Source of the DNA: Bradyrhizobium cajani
GTDB lineage: Bacteria > Pseudomonadota > Alphaproteobacteria > Rhizobiales > Xanthobacteraceae
Reading direction: 5' to 3'
Assembly (NCBI RefSeq): GCF_009759665.1
Contig: NZ_WQNE01000008.1
Location: 62,001-126,000, forward strand
DNA: 64,000 bases
Numbering within the stretch: position 1 is the first letter of the stretch; the number at the start of each line of letters is the position of its first letter. Positions 41,353-50,366 of this stretch are shown in pieces. The notes beneath the pieces are model-generated. The model searched no databases. It was not told where the DNA came from and worked only from the letters and a program-made list of their open reading frames with translations. The translations under genes were made by a program, and so were the position numbers.

Positions 41353-42288
41353 ATGAACGAAGCGCTCAGGGAAATTGATTTGGAGCAGCTTGATCGGGCG
41401 GTGGGTGACTTCTGCCGTTTTTTTGAGCTGGTGCCGAGAGATCCAGCGGCGGCGATGCACGGAACGATCTCTCAGATGCACGCGCTTTGCTGCGCCCTGG
41501 CCAAGCTCCCGGCTCCGGCCTGGAACTCACCGAATGTTCAAAGGCTTCTGGCACCGGCCCTTCGTATCCACGCCCGCTCCTCGTTTGTCCGCAGACTTCA
41601 GGAGTGGCCACGGGGCTATCCCGGTGATTTCGAAACAGTCGAATTGCTCGCGGCCGGCTCGAGCCTGCCGACCACTGCCGATCCCGGCGACTGGATCCAA
41701 TGGTACGCACTCAACACCGCCATTGCACAACAGCATCGAAACAGGATCTGGTGGCAGTACCTCAAGATGTGCGCGACGACGCCGGGGCGCATCCTGTCAA
41801 TTGGCTGTGGCGGAGGTCCCGACTTCCGGATCGCACCACATCGATTTACGGGATCCACGGTCGTTCTCGTGGATCCCGACAAGCAAGCCCTGGCCCTCGC
41901 TGAAGAGCGACTGAGCCGCCATTGCGATGTTCACATCTTCTGCGGAGACGCGAGGCAGGCGATTCGACGGGTCCAGGACGAAGGACCGTTCGATGTCATC
42001 GTCTGCGGCTATCTGTTCGAATATCTCGATGATCGAACGATCATTGCCATTCTGGGGGAATTGCGTCGCCGCCTTCTCAGGGTGGGTGGGTCGATCGTCT
42101 TCACGAATATCGCCTCGGGGAATCCATTTCGTGTGTGGATGGAAGCCATCGCAGACTGGAAGCTGATTCATCGCTCTGCCGCGGATCTTCGCAGGATCAC
42201 GGCGGCGGCGGGATTCGATACCCTCGATTTATCCATTCAGCGGGACCAGACCGGCCTAACTCACCTTGTTGAGATAAACGTCGCGTAG
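41353..42288 (+). CDS. Class I SAM methyltransferase (PhcB-like family)
   Basis: This 311-aa protein has a C-terminal Rossmann methyltransferase domain with motif I RILSIGCGGGPDFRIA (about 148-163), motif II TVVLVDPDKQALALAEERL and motif IV DVIVCGYLFEYLDD. The N-terminal 140 residues include WPRGYPGDFETVELL and LNTAIAQQHRNRI. The GYxGD(Y/F)E block with a following QQHRNR helix resembles methyltransferases annotated as extracellular-factor (3-hydroxypalmitate methyl ester) synthases of the PhcB type. That would make the product a diffusible fatty-acid methyl ester signal, but this is a remote pattern match. It is divergent from a LuxR-type regulator, with a palindrome between them. Confidence 0.75.
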   Translation: MNEALREIDLEQLDRAVGDFCRFFELVPRDPAAAMHGTISQMHALCCALAKLPAPAWNSPNVQRLLAPALRIHARSSFVRRLQEWPRGYPGDFETVELLAAGSSLPTTADPGDWIQWYALNTAIAQQHRNRIWWQYLKMCATTPGRILSIGCGGGPDFRIAPHRFTGSTVVLVDPDKQALALAEERLSRHCDVHIFCGDARQAIRRVQDEGPFDVIVCGYLFEYLDDRTIIAILGELRRRLLRVGGSIVFTNIASGNPFRVWMEAIADWKLIHRSAADLRRITAAAGFDTLDLSIQRDQTGLTHLVEINVA

Positions 42289-42400
42289 CGGGCTTCGCAG
42301 ACGACGAGACCAGGCCGCGATGCCGCGTCCTTACCTTTGTAAATGCATTGTTTCGAAACCACATTGCCATTGGTCGGGCCGTGCTACCCCGGGATCATTC

Positions 42401-42808
42401 ATGCGTACGCTGCTTATCATTCTGGGCATCTGGCTGTTGCTCAACATCCTTTTTGTCATCGTCATGATCCCGCCGCGGAAGTCGCGGCCGTCCGGCACCG
42501 ACCGCAGGACGGGCGGTCTCGCGCCGGTGCCGGTTCGCCGCAATGACGCTACGCCCGACCAGGATCCCCCCGTCTCGCTTCGCCATGTGATCATCGCGAT
42601 CGCGCTCGGCGCCTTCTTCTCACTGACCCCGCCCCTTCTGGAAGCCTATGACGTGCTCCGCAGCAAGCTACGGCGCCTCCGGGGGCAGAGAGACGACGCG
42701 ACCGCGACAGAGCAAGACACGTTGCCGTCGATCCTTACGAAGCTCAGGGCTGAGTACGGCGAGCGGTCATCCGACGATCCGTCGGGCAAGGACGACGACC
42801 ATCGCTGA
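42401..42808 (+). CDS. Hypothetical membrane protein (135 aa)
   Basis: The protein has an N-terminal membrane helix (TLLIILGIWLLLNILFVIVMI, residues 3-23) and a second hydrophobic stretch (HVIIAIALGAFFSLTPPLLEAY, about 63-84). A charged cytoplasmic tail rich in Arg, Asp and Lys follows. I recognise no family. ATG 42401 is chosen because the helix then starts properly; an in-frame start at 42320 would add a poor leader. It lies 112 bp after the methyltransferase gene in the same direction, and a shared transcript is possible but not shown. Confidence 0.6.
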   Translation: MRTLLIILGIWLLLNILFVIVMIPPRKSRPSGTDRRTGGLAPVPVRRNDATPDQDPPVSLRHVIIAIALGAFFSLTPPLLEAYDVLRSKLRRLRGQRDDATATEQDTLPSILTKLRAEYGERSSDDPSGKDDDHR

Positions 42809-43116
42809 AGCGTCCGTCGCGCCATATCGGCGCGCACGCTGGGTCTCTTCGCGGATCGGTGCCAGGGTGTCATCTTGCTGGTGTTTTGCCCGACGTGTCA
42901 ACGTGATCACGTCCGGGATTGCCGCCGCCGACGCGGCTCGAAAACACCTTATCGATCAAGGGGCTTTCTACTGTGCATGGGGTTGTTTTTCGACTTTTTG
43001 TTTTGGACCTAACTGCGACAGCAGTGCTCCCTCGCCCCGTTCTTACGGGGAGAGGGTTGGGGTGAGGGGCAGCTTCCGCGTTCACGGTGACAGACGGACT
43101 CGCGGGGAGAGGCACA
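42809..43116. other. 308-bp intergenic region with family C repeat
   Basis: The space between the membrane protein and the convergent dehydrogenase gene has a GC-poor stretch around 42940-43010 that includes a T-rich segment (TTGTTTTTCGACTTTTTG). A palindromic element follows at 43023-43072 (CCCTCGCCCCGTTCTTACGG, GGGAGAGGGTTGGGGTGAGGGG) of the same class as 22146-22196 and 51671-51800. I see no gene in it. Confidence 0.6.
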
Positions 43117-44178
43117 TCACTCCGCCTGCAAGATCTCCGCGATCGCCGCACCCGCCGCGATGGTGCCGAGCCTGCCGCCGACGTCGCGCGTCGCCCTGCC
43201 CTCGCCGATCGCTCTCGCCACCGCCGCCTCGATCGCGCGCGCGGCCTCCTCAAAGCGCACCGCCCCGCTCTTCTCGCCGTACCAGGCCAGCAGCAACGCC
43301 GTCGACAGGATCAGCGACACCGGATTGGCGACGTCCTGCCCGGCGATATCGGGCGCCGAGCCGTGCGCGGCCTGAGCCATGGCGTAGCTGTCACCGACGT
43401 TGAGTGAGCCGCCGAGGCCGAGGCTGCCCGAGAGCTCGGCGGTGAGATCGGACAGGATGTCGCCGAACATGTTGGTGGCGACGATGACGTCGAAGCGGTC
43501 GGGGTTGCGCACCACATGCGCCATCATGGCGTCGACCAGCACGTCGTCGACCGCGAGGCCGGGATAGGCCCTGGCCGCCTCGCGGCAGATGTCGAGGAAC
43601 ATGCCGTCGCCGATCTTCAGCACATTGGCCTTGTGCACGATGGTCAGATGCTTGCGCCGCTTCATCGCCAGACGGCAGGCGGCGTGCGCGATGCGCTCGC
43701 AGCACGCCCGCGTGATCCGGCGCAGCGAGATCGCGACGTCAGGCGTGACCAGCATCTCGCCATTGCCCTGCTCCATGTTGCGGTCGGCATAAAACCCTTC
43801 GGTGTTCTCGCGCACCACGACGAGGTCGAAATCGCCGAGGCGGCCGGGCCGCCCTGGATAGGTGCGCGCGGGCCTGATGTTGGCGTAGAGGTCGAGCGTC
43901 TTGCGGAAATGCCGCGACGGGTTGATCTCGCCACGCGCCTCGTCCTTGAAGTCGAAAGTTGCGGTCGGCCCCAGGATCAGCCCGTCGGCGGCGCGGACGA
44001 TGTCGAGCAGCTCGGGACGCACGGTGATGCCGAACTGTTTTAGGCTCGCATGCCCGACCGCGTGCTCCTCGAGGCGCAGATCGAGCTGGAAGCGCTCGGA
44101 GGCCGCGCGCAGCACGCCCGACGTCGCGGCAGTGATCTCCGGTCCGATGCCGTCACCGGGCAGAACGACGATTTGCAT
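43117..44178 (-). CDS. Isopropylmalate dehydrogenase-like enzyme (second paralogue)
   Basis: This 353-aa beta-decarboxylating dehydrogenase has IVVLPGDGIGPEITAA, the substrate motif LVVVRENTEGFYADRN, the metal-binding region VIVATNMFGDILSDLTAELSGSLG and HGSAPDIAGQDVANPV. It differs clearly from the enzyme at 7557-8636. The ENTEGFYADR and SRHFRKTLDLYANIRPAR features recall tartrate/D-malate-type or homoisocitrate-type dehydrogenases more than LeuB. Divalent metal and NAD are expected. It is divergent from the DHA2 transporter gene (170 bp apart), which might move a related organic acid, by inference only. Confidence 0.87.
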   Translation of the reverse strand: MQIVVLPGDGIGPEITAATSGVLRAASERFQLDLRLEEHAVGHASLKQFGITVRPELLDIVRAADGLILGPTATFDFKDEARGEINPSRHFRKTLDLYANIRPARTYPGRPGRLGDFDLVVVRENTEGFYADRNMEQGNGEMLVTPDVAISLRRITRACCERIAHAACRLAMKRRKHLTIVHKANVLKIGDGMFLDICREAARAYPGLAVDDVLVDAMMAHVVRNPDRFDVIVATNMFGDILSDLTAELSGSLGLGGSLNVGDSYAMAQAAHGSAPDIAGQDVANPVSLILSTALLLAWYGEKSGAVRFEEAARAIEAAVARAIGEGRATRDVGGRLGTIAAGAAIAEILQAE

Positions 44179-44348
44179 GGCGATCCCCTGACATTGCAGC
44201 CGCTCGCGCGATCATACGCCAGCGCACGGCATCATCGCCTGAGCTTCGCGCATACACAGCATGCAAGCATATGCCTGTGGCAGCGCGCCCGGCCGTAGTA
44301 CATGCCGAAAGTCCCTGTAGCCACACCGCCGGAGCGCCGCGCAAGGCA

Positions 44349-45737
44349 ATGACAATCACGTTACCTGCCGCCGCGCGCGAGCCTGACCGCCCCATCGCCG
44401 ACGGCCTTCCGGCCGCGCAGCGGCGCTGGGCGATCGCCGCCATCTTCACCGCGCTGGCGATGGCCTCGCTCGACACCGCGATCGCCAACATCGCCCTGCC
44501 CGCCATCGCCGCCGACCTGCATGTCACGCCGGAGCAGTCGGTCTGGGTGGTCAACGTCTATCAGATCGCGCTGGTCGCGACGCTGCTGCCGCTGGGCGCG
44601 CTCGGCGAGATCGTCGGGCACCAGCGCATCTATCTCGGCGGCCTGATCCTGTTCACCATCGCCTCGCTGCTTTGCGCGGTGGCGTGGTCGCTGCCGAGCC
44701 TGCTGGTGGCGCGCGTGCTGCAAGGCCTCGGCGCCAGCGGCATCATGAGCGTCAACACGGCGCTGGTGCGCTTCGTCTATCCCGGCCGGATGCAGGGCCG
44801 CGGCTTCGGCCACAACGCGCTCGTGGTCGCGACCGCCTTCACCCTCGGGCCCTCGATCGCCTCCGCCATCCTCGCGATCGGCCCGTGGCCGTGGCTGTTC
44901 GCCGTCAACATTCCCTTCGGTCTCGTGGCGATCGGCATCGGCTTTGCGATGCTGCCGAAGACACCGCGCGCCGATCATGGCTTTGACTTTCTCGGCGCGC
45001 TGCTCGCCGCAGCCTGCCTCGGCCTGTTCATCACGGGCATCGGCAGCGCGGCACACAACCTGTCGCCGGTTGTCGTGGGCATCGAGCTGGTCTCGGCCCT
45101 CGCGCTCGGCTTCATCCTGACGCGCCGCCATGCCGACCATCCGGCACCGATGCTGCCGATCGATCTGTTCAGCCGACCGATGTTCGCGCTGTCGGCGGCA
45201 ACCGCGGTCTGCTCCTTCGCGGTGCAGGGCCTCGCCTTCGTCTCGCTGCCGTTCTATTTCGAGGACGTGCTGGGACGTTCGCAGGTCGAGACCGGGTTCT
45301 TCATGACGCCGTGGCCGCTGGTGGTCGGCATCATGGCGCCGATCGCGGGACGCCTGTCCGACCGCCATGCGGTCGGCCTGCTCGGCGGCATCGGGCTCGT
45401 GCTGCTCGGCCTCGGCATGGCGCTGCTCGCAATGCTGCCGGCCAATCCGGCCATCGCCGACATCATCTGGCGGATGGTGATCTGCGGCATGGGGTTCGGC
45501 TTCTTCCAGGCGCCGAACATGAAGGCGGTGATGTCAAGCGCGCCGCCGCACAGGAGCGGCAGCGCCTCAGGGATCGTCGCGACGGCGCGCCTGACGGGAC
45601 AGACCACGGGCGCGGCACTCGCCGCGGCCTGCTTCGCACTCGCGGGCCACGACGGCGCGACATTGGCGCTGGCGCTCGGCGCCGGCTTTGCCGCGCTCGG
45701 CAGCGTGATGAGCTTCCTGCGGCTGGCGGTGAAGTAG
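44349..45737 (+). CDS. MFS transporter, DHA2 (14-helix) type
   Basis: This 462-aa protein has about fourteen hydrophobic segments and the DHA2 drug:H+ antiporter motifs: IAAIFTALAMASLDTAIANIALPAIAADL with the helix-one Asp, SVWVVNVYQIALVATLLPLGALGEIVG as motif A region, and LLVARVLQGLGASGIMSVNTALV. ATG 44349 sets the start; the next 25 residues are soluble. It probably exports a toxic or amphipathic compound. Convergent radical SAM gene follows 15 bp after its stop. Confidence 0.9.
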   Translation: MTITLPAAAREPDRPIADGLPAAQRRWAIAAIFTALAMASLDTAIANIALPAIAADLHVTPEQSVWVVNVYQIALVATLLPLGALGEIVGHQRIYLGGLILFTIASLLCAVAWSLPSLLVARVLQGLGASGIMSVNTALVRFVYPGRMQGRGFGHNALVVATAFTLGPSIASAILAIGPWPWLFAVNIPFGLVAIGIGFAMLPKTPRADHGFDFLGALLAAACLGLFITGIGSAAHNLSPVVVGIELVSALALGFILTRRHADHPAPMLPIDLFSRPMFALSAATAVCSFAVQGLAFVSLPFYFEDVLGRSQVETGFFMTPWPLVVGIMAPIAGRLSDRHAVGLLGGIGLVLLGLGMALLAMLPANPAIADIIWRMVICGMGFGFFQAPNMKAVMSSAPPHRSGSASGIVATARLTGQTTGAALAAACFALAGHDGATLALALGAGFAALGSVMSFLRLAVK

Positions 45738-45752
45738 CCCCTCAGGCCAGTG

Positions 45753-47363
45753 TCAAGCCGCCGTCACATCGACAGTCGCTGCAGTGACGGTTTCGTTGTC
45801 CAGCGCCGCCAGTCGCGTATCGATGGCAGCGATGACCTTGCGCGAGAACGGCCCGAGATGGGCATAGGCGGCGATCATCTGCACGGCGATGCGCGCCGAT
45901 GACGTGTCGCGCTTGGCGCAATTCATGAAGGTCTGCCACAGCGGCCCGCGCGCTTCGGGAAGGGCCGTGACCACCTTGTGCACCGTCTCCATCGCGCCGA
46001 GTTTGGCGCGGATGTCGCCTTCCGCGAGCTCGTGGCGCTGCCGCGAACGGTCGAGCAGCGTCATCAAGCGGTCGACGCGTCCCGCATAGGCAGCCGGACT
46101 GTAGACGTGCTCCAGCACCCGCCTGTAGTCCATCAGGATGTCGCGCAGCGGGCGCACCGGATCGAAATTGATGCCGGCCGTGCATTGATCGGCCCCGATG
46201 GTCGGCGCCACATCGTGGCCCGGGTGAAGCCGGCCTTCGCGCTCCAGGCGGCGCGTGAGCTGCGTGTTCGGCAAGGCATAGAGCAGGCCGACCATGCTGA
46301 CGGGGATCGCCGCCTCCTCGATGAAGTCGATCATGGCCTCAGCCATCGAGACCTTCTCATTGTCGAAGCCGACGATGAAGCCCGCAGTGACGAGGATGCC
46401 GGCGGCGTAGATCTTGTGGATGCTCTCGGCGATGTTGCGCCGCGTGTTCTGCTTCTTCCGCATCGCGACCAGGGTCGCCGGATCCGGACTTTCGATGCCG
46501 ACGAAGATGCCGAAGAAATTGGCCGCCCCCATCAGCTCCAGCAGTTCCGGATCGTCGGCGAGGTTGACCGAGGCTTCGGTGGAGAACTCGAACGGGTAAC
46601 CGTGGGAGCGCTGCCACTCGGCGAGCTGGGGCAGGAACAGCCGCAGCGACTTCTTGTTGCCGATGAAATTATCGTCGACGAAGTCGAGATGGCCGCGATA
46701 GCCCATCCCGTAGAGCGTATCGAGCTCGCGCAGGATCTGCTCGTTCGTCTTGGTCCGCGGCACGCGTCCGTAGAGCTCGATGATGTCGCAGAACTCGCAG
46801 GTAAACGGACATCCACGAGAATACTGCACGCCGAGATAGAGATAGTCCTCGAACTTGAGCAGGTCGAAGCGCGGCACCGGCGTCTTGGTGACGTCGGCCT
46901 GGAATTTCGGCGCGGTGAAGACGCCGGACCGTGCGCCGCTGTCCCAGGCCGCGATGAATTCGTCAATGACGCTCTCGGCCTCGCCAAGCACCCGGAAGTC
47001 GGCCCTCTCATAGATGTGGGGGCTGGATGTTGGATCGGGCCCGCCGACGACAACCGGCTTGCCCGCCGCGCGGCAGAGCTCGATCAGGTGTAGCGTGTCG
47101 GCCTGCTGCGGCAGCATGCCGCCGGTGAAGACGACGTCGGCCCAGGCGAGATCGTCATCGCTGACGGGTGCCGCTGCGGTGTTGCAATCGATCAGCCGGA
47201 CCGTCCAGCTCTCGGGCAGCATCGCGGCAACGGTGATCAGCCCCAAAGGGGCCGCAGGTCGCTTGACGCCCAGCACTTTGCAGGATTCGCCAAAGGTCCA
47301 GAAGGACTCTGCCGAGAATAGCGGGTAGAGCATCAGCACGTTGCAGGGACTCGGCACGTTCAT
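45753..47363 (-). CDS. B12-binding domain radical SAM protein (HpnP-like)
   Basis: This 536-aa protein has an N-terminal cobalamin-binding-type Rossmann domain (about 1-140). A radical SAM domain with the [4Fe-4S] motif C185-x3-C189-x2-C192 (GCPFTCEFCD) follows, plus GHLDFVDDNFIGNKK, GIFVGIESPD and VTAGFIVGFDNEKVSMAEAM. The C-terminal 150 residues match the DUF4070-type tail. The arrangement is that of hopanoid C-2 methylase HpnP, to which it looks related, but it lacks HpnP's own N-terminal sequence. Substrate is not known; lipid or secondary-metabolite methylation is plausible. ATG 47363 has AGGAG nearby. It is monocistronic as far as visible. Confidence 0.82.
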   Translation of the reverse strand: MNVPSPCNVLMLYPLFSAESFWTFGESCKVLGVKRPAAPLGLITVAAMLPESWTVRLIDCNTAAAPVSDDDLAWADVVFTGGMLPQQADTLHLIELCRAAGKPVVVGGPDPTSSPHIYERADFRVLGEAESVIDEFIAAWDSGARSGVFTAPKFQADVTKTPVPRFDLLKFEDYLYLGVQYSRGCPFTCEFCDIIELYGRVPRTKTNEQILRELDTLYGMGYRGHLDFVDDNFIGNKKSLRLFLPQLAEWQRSHGYPFEFSTEASVNLADDPELLELMGAANFFGIFVGIESPDPATLVAMRKKQNTRRNIAESIHKIYAAGILVTAGFIVGFDNEKVSMAEAMIDFIEEAAIPVSMVGLLYALPNTQLTRRLEREGRLHPGHDVAPTIGADQCTAGINFDPVRPLRDILMDYRRVLEHVYSPAAYAGRVDRLMTLLDRSRQRHELAEGDIRAKLGAMETVHKVVTALPEARGPLWQTFMNCAKRDTSSARIAVQMIAAYAHLGPFSRKVIAAIDTRLAALDNETVTAATVDVTAA

Positions 47364-47667
47364 GGAACTCCTGTTGACTCGGTCCAGTGTACCAAAGCGT
47401 CCGAGTCTTGCACCCCGGCAAAATGGACAAACTGTCGCCGGACGGAACCGTCGCGCCAGGCCACATGGCGGCGTTCAGGGAGGGGGTGCGGAGCCTAGTT
47501 GCGGCGATTTCAGGACGGCTCACAACACCGCCCGATCCAAAATCTTCCCGCGGCCGCCACAATCTTCGGCAATCACCCCTCGGACTGTTGATTTGAATGG
47601 TTCCAGTTTGCCGGACACATTGCGCCCCTGAGTTCAATCGGTGGATTGGGCCAATCAGGGGACTGCG
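47364..47667. other. Divergent promoter region, radical SAM and Mo-hydroxylase genes
   Basis: These 304 bp lie between two divergently transcribed genes. I see an AGGGGA ribosome site before the ferredoxin-type subunit start at 47668, but no clear operator, palindrome or small gene. The bases near 47590-47640 are somewhat AT-richer, as expected for a promoter. Confidence 0.4.
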
Positions 47668-48117
<450 letters not shown>

Positions 48118-48128
48118 GGAGCCGCCAC

Positions 48129-50315
48129 ATGAATCAGCATGTTTCTCCCAAGATGAATCGCCGTGCCTTCGTCATCGGTACGGCCGCGGTCGGTGCCGGT
48201 CTTGCGATCGGCCTCGACATTCCCTTCGGCGGCCCCGCCGTGGTCCGCGCCGCCGACGGCTCGCCCGAGATCGGCGCCTGGGTCGTGGTCAGGCCCGACG
48301 ATACCGTGGTGATCCGCATTGCCCGCTCCGAGATGGGTCAGGGCTCGCTGACCGGCCTCGCCCAGCTCGTCGCCGAGGAACTCGAATGCGACTGGACCAA
48401 GGTCACGACCGAATATCCGACGCCCGGCCAAAGCGTCGCCCGCAAGCGCGTCTGGGGCGATTTCTCGACCGGCGGCAGCCGCGGCATCCGCTCCTCGCAG
48501 GACTATGTCCGCAAGGGCGGCGCCACCGCGCGCGTGATGCTGATCCAGGCCGCCGCCGATGCCTGGAAAGTGCCCGCGTCTGAATGCACGGCGGCCAACA
48601 GCGTCATCACCCATACGCCGTCGGGCAGGACCACGACCTATGGCAAGGTCGCCGAGGCTGCGGCGAAGCTGACGCCGCCCGCCGACGTCAAGCTGAAGGA
48701 TCCGAAGGACTGGAAGCTGATCGGCAAGGGCGTGAAACGGCTCGACACCGCCGACAAGACCACCGGCACCATGATCTACGGCGTCGACGTCAAGCTGCCG
48801 GGCATGCTGAACGCCGCAATCAAGGACTGCCCGGTGTTCGGCGGCAAGGTGAAGAGCTTCGACGAAGCCAAGATCACCGGCATGAAGGGCGTCAAGAAGG
48901 TCGTCAAGGTCGGCGATACCGCGGTCGCGGTCGTTGCCGACACCTGGTGGCACGCCAAGACCGCGCTGGAGGCGCTGCCGATCGTCTGGGACGAAGGCGA
49001 CAACGCCAAGGTCTCGAGTGAGTCGATCGCGAAGTGGCTGGCCGAGGGCCTCAACAACGACCAGCCGGCCTATGTCGGCAACAAGAACGGCGACGCGAAG
49101 GCGGCCATCGCCGGCGCCGCCAAGAAAGTCGAAGCCGTCTACAGCTACCCTTACCAGAACCACGCCACGATGGAGCCGATGAACGCCACCGCGCTCTACA
49201 CGGCAGACAAATGCGAGGTCTGGTGCGGCACGCAGAATGGCGAGGCGGCGTTCGCAGCGGTGCTGGAGGCGTCCGGCCTGCCGGCGGAAAAGTGCGACGT
49301 GCACAAGGTGATGCCCGGCGGCGGCTTCGGCCGGCGCGGCCAGACCGACTATGTCCGCCAGGCCGTCATCATCGCCAAGCAGATGCCGGGCACGCCGATC
49401 AAGCTGTTGTGGTCGCGCGAAGAGGACATGGCGCACGGCCGGTATCACCCGATCACCCAGTGCAAGATGACCGGCGCGTTCGATGCCAACAACAATCTGG
49501 TCGCGCTGCACTACCGCCTGTCCGGGCAATCGATCCTGTTCTCGCTGCGTCCTGACGCGCTCCAGAACGGCATGGACCCGGCCGCATTCCAGGGCGTCGC
49601 CCAATCGGGCGAGGCTGCGTTCGGCTACTCGGTGCCGAACCTGTTGATCGAGCATGCGATGCGCAACCCGCACGTTCCGCCCGGCTTCTGGCGCGGCGTC
49701 AACGTCAATCACAACGCGATCTACATGGAGTGCTTCATGGACGAGCTGGCCCAGGCCGCAGGCCAGGACCCGCTCGAATTCCGCCGCAAGCTGATGGGCA
49801 ACCACCCCAAGCACCTCGCGGTGCTCAATGCCGTTGCCGAGAAGATCGGCTGGACCACGCCGGCGCCGCAAGGCGTCTATCGCGGCATCGCACAGGTCAT
49901 GGGCTATGGCAGCTATGTCGCCGGAGCCGCCGAGATCTCGGTGACCGACGGCAGCAAGATCAAGATGCATCGCATCGTCGCCTCCACCGATCCCGGCTAC
50001 GTCGTCAATCCGGCGCAGGTGGAGCGGCAGGTCGCGGGCTCCTTCGTCTATGGCCTCTCCGCGCTGTTCTACGGCGGCTGCACCGTCAAGGACGGCAAGA
50101 TCGAGCAGACCAACTTCGACACCTACAACTCGATGCGCATCAATGAGATGCCGAAGGTGGAGACGGTGATGGTGCCGAGTGGCGGGTTCTGGGGCGGTGT
50201 CGGTGAGCCGACCATCGGCGTCGCGGCGCCGGCGGTGCTCAACGCCTATTTTGCGGCCACCGGCAGGCGCATCCGCTCGGTGCCGCTGCGCGACCAGAAC
50301 ATCACCTTCGCCTGA
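48129..50315 (+). CDS. Molybdopterin subunit of aldehyde/isoquinoline-type oxidoreductase
   Basis: This 728-aa large subunit of the xanthine oxidase family begins with a twin-arginine signal (MNRRAFVIGTAAVGAGLAIGL), so the folded enzyme is probably exported. It has cofactor-binding segments such as EMGQGSLTGLAQLVAEEL, YQNHATMEPMNATALY, MPGGGFGRRGQTDYV and PPGFWRGVNVNHNAIYME. The active-site glutamate lies in GGVGEPTIGVAAPAVLNA. This two-subunit, FAD-less form normally donates electrons to cytochrome c. The substrate is probably an aldehyde or N-heterocycle. It is followed by a strong terminator, so it is a separate unit from soxF downstream. Confidence 0.92.
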   Translation: MNQHVSPKMNRRAFVIGTAAVGAGLAIGLDIPFGGPAVVRAADGSPEIGAWVVVRPDDTVVIRIARSEMGQGSLTGLAQLVAEELECDWTKVTTEYPTPGQSVARKRVWGDFSTGGSRGIRSSQDYVRKGGATARVMLIQAAADAWKVPASECTAANSVITHTPSGRTTTYGKVAEAAAKLTPPADVKLKDPKDWKLIGKGVKRLDTADKTTGTMIYGVDVKLPGMLNAAIKDCPVFGGKVKSFDEAKITGMKGVKKVVKVGDTAVAVVADTWWHAKTALEALPIVWDEGDNAKVSSESIAKWLAEGLNNDQPAYVGNKNGDAKAAIAGAAKKVEAVYSYPYQNHATMEPMNATALYTADKCEVWCGTQNGEAAFAAVLEASGLPAEKCDVHKVMPGGGFGRRGQTDYVRQAVIIAKQMPGTPIKLLWSREEDMAHGRYHPITQCKMTGAFDANNNLVALHYRLSGQSILFSLRPDALQNGMDPAAFQGVAQSGEAAFGYSVPNLLIEHAMRNPHVPPGFWRGVNVNHNAIYMECFMDELAQAAGQDPLEFRRKLMGNHPKHLAVLNAVAEKIGWTTPAPQGVYRGIAQVMGYGSYVAGAAEISVTDGSKIKMHRIVASTDPGYVVNPAQVERQVAGSFVYGLSALFYGGCTVKDGKIEQTNFDTYNSMRINEMPKVETVMVPSGGFWGGVGEPTIGVAAPAVLNAYFAATGRRIRSVPLRDQNITFA

Positions 50316-50321
50316 CAAAGA

Positions 50322-50353
50322 CCGCGGCGGCCGCACGGCCGCCGCGGCATTTT
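50322..50353 (+). terminator. Intrinsic terminator with 12-bp perfect stem
   Basis: CCGCGGCGGCCG (50322-50333) and CGGCCGCCGCGG (50336-50347) pair perfectly across a 2-nt loop, followed by CATTTT. It lies 7 bp after the molybdopterin subunit stop and 14 bp before the soxF start. Confidence 0.8.
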
Positions 50354-50366
50354 CCGGACAAGGCCC

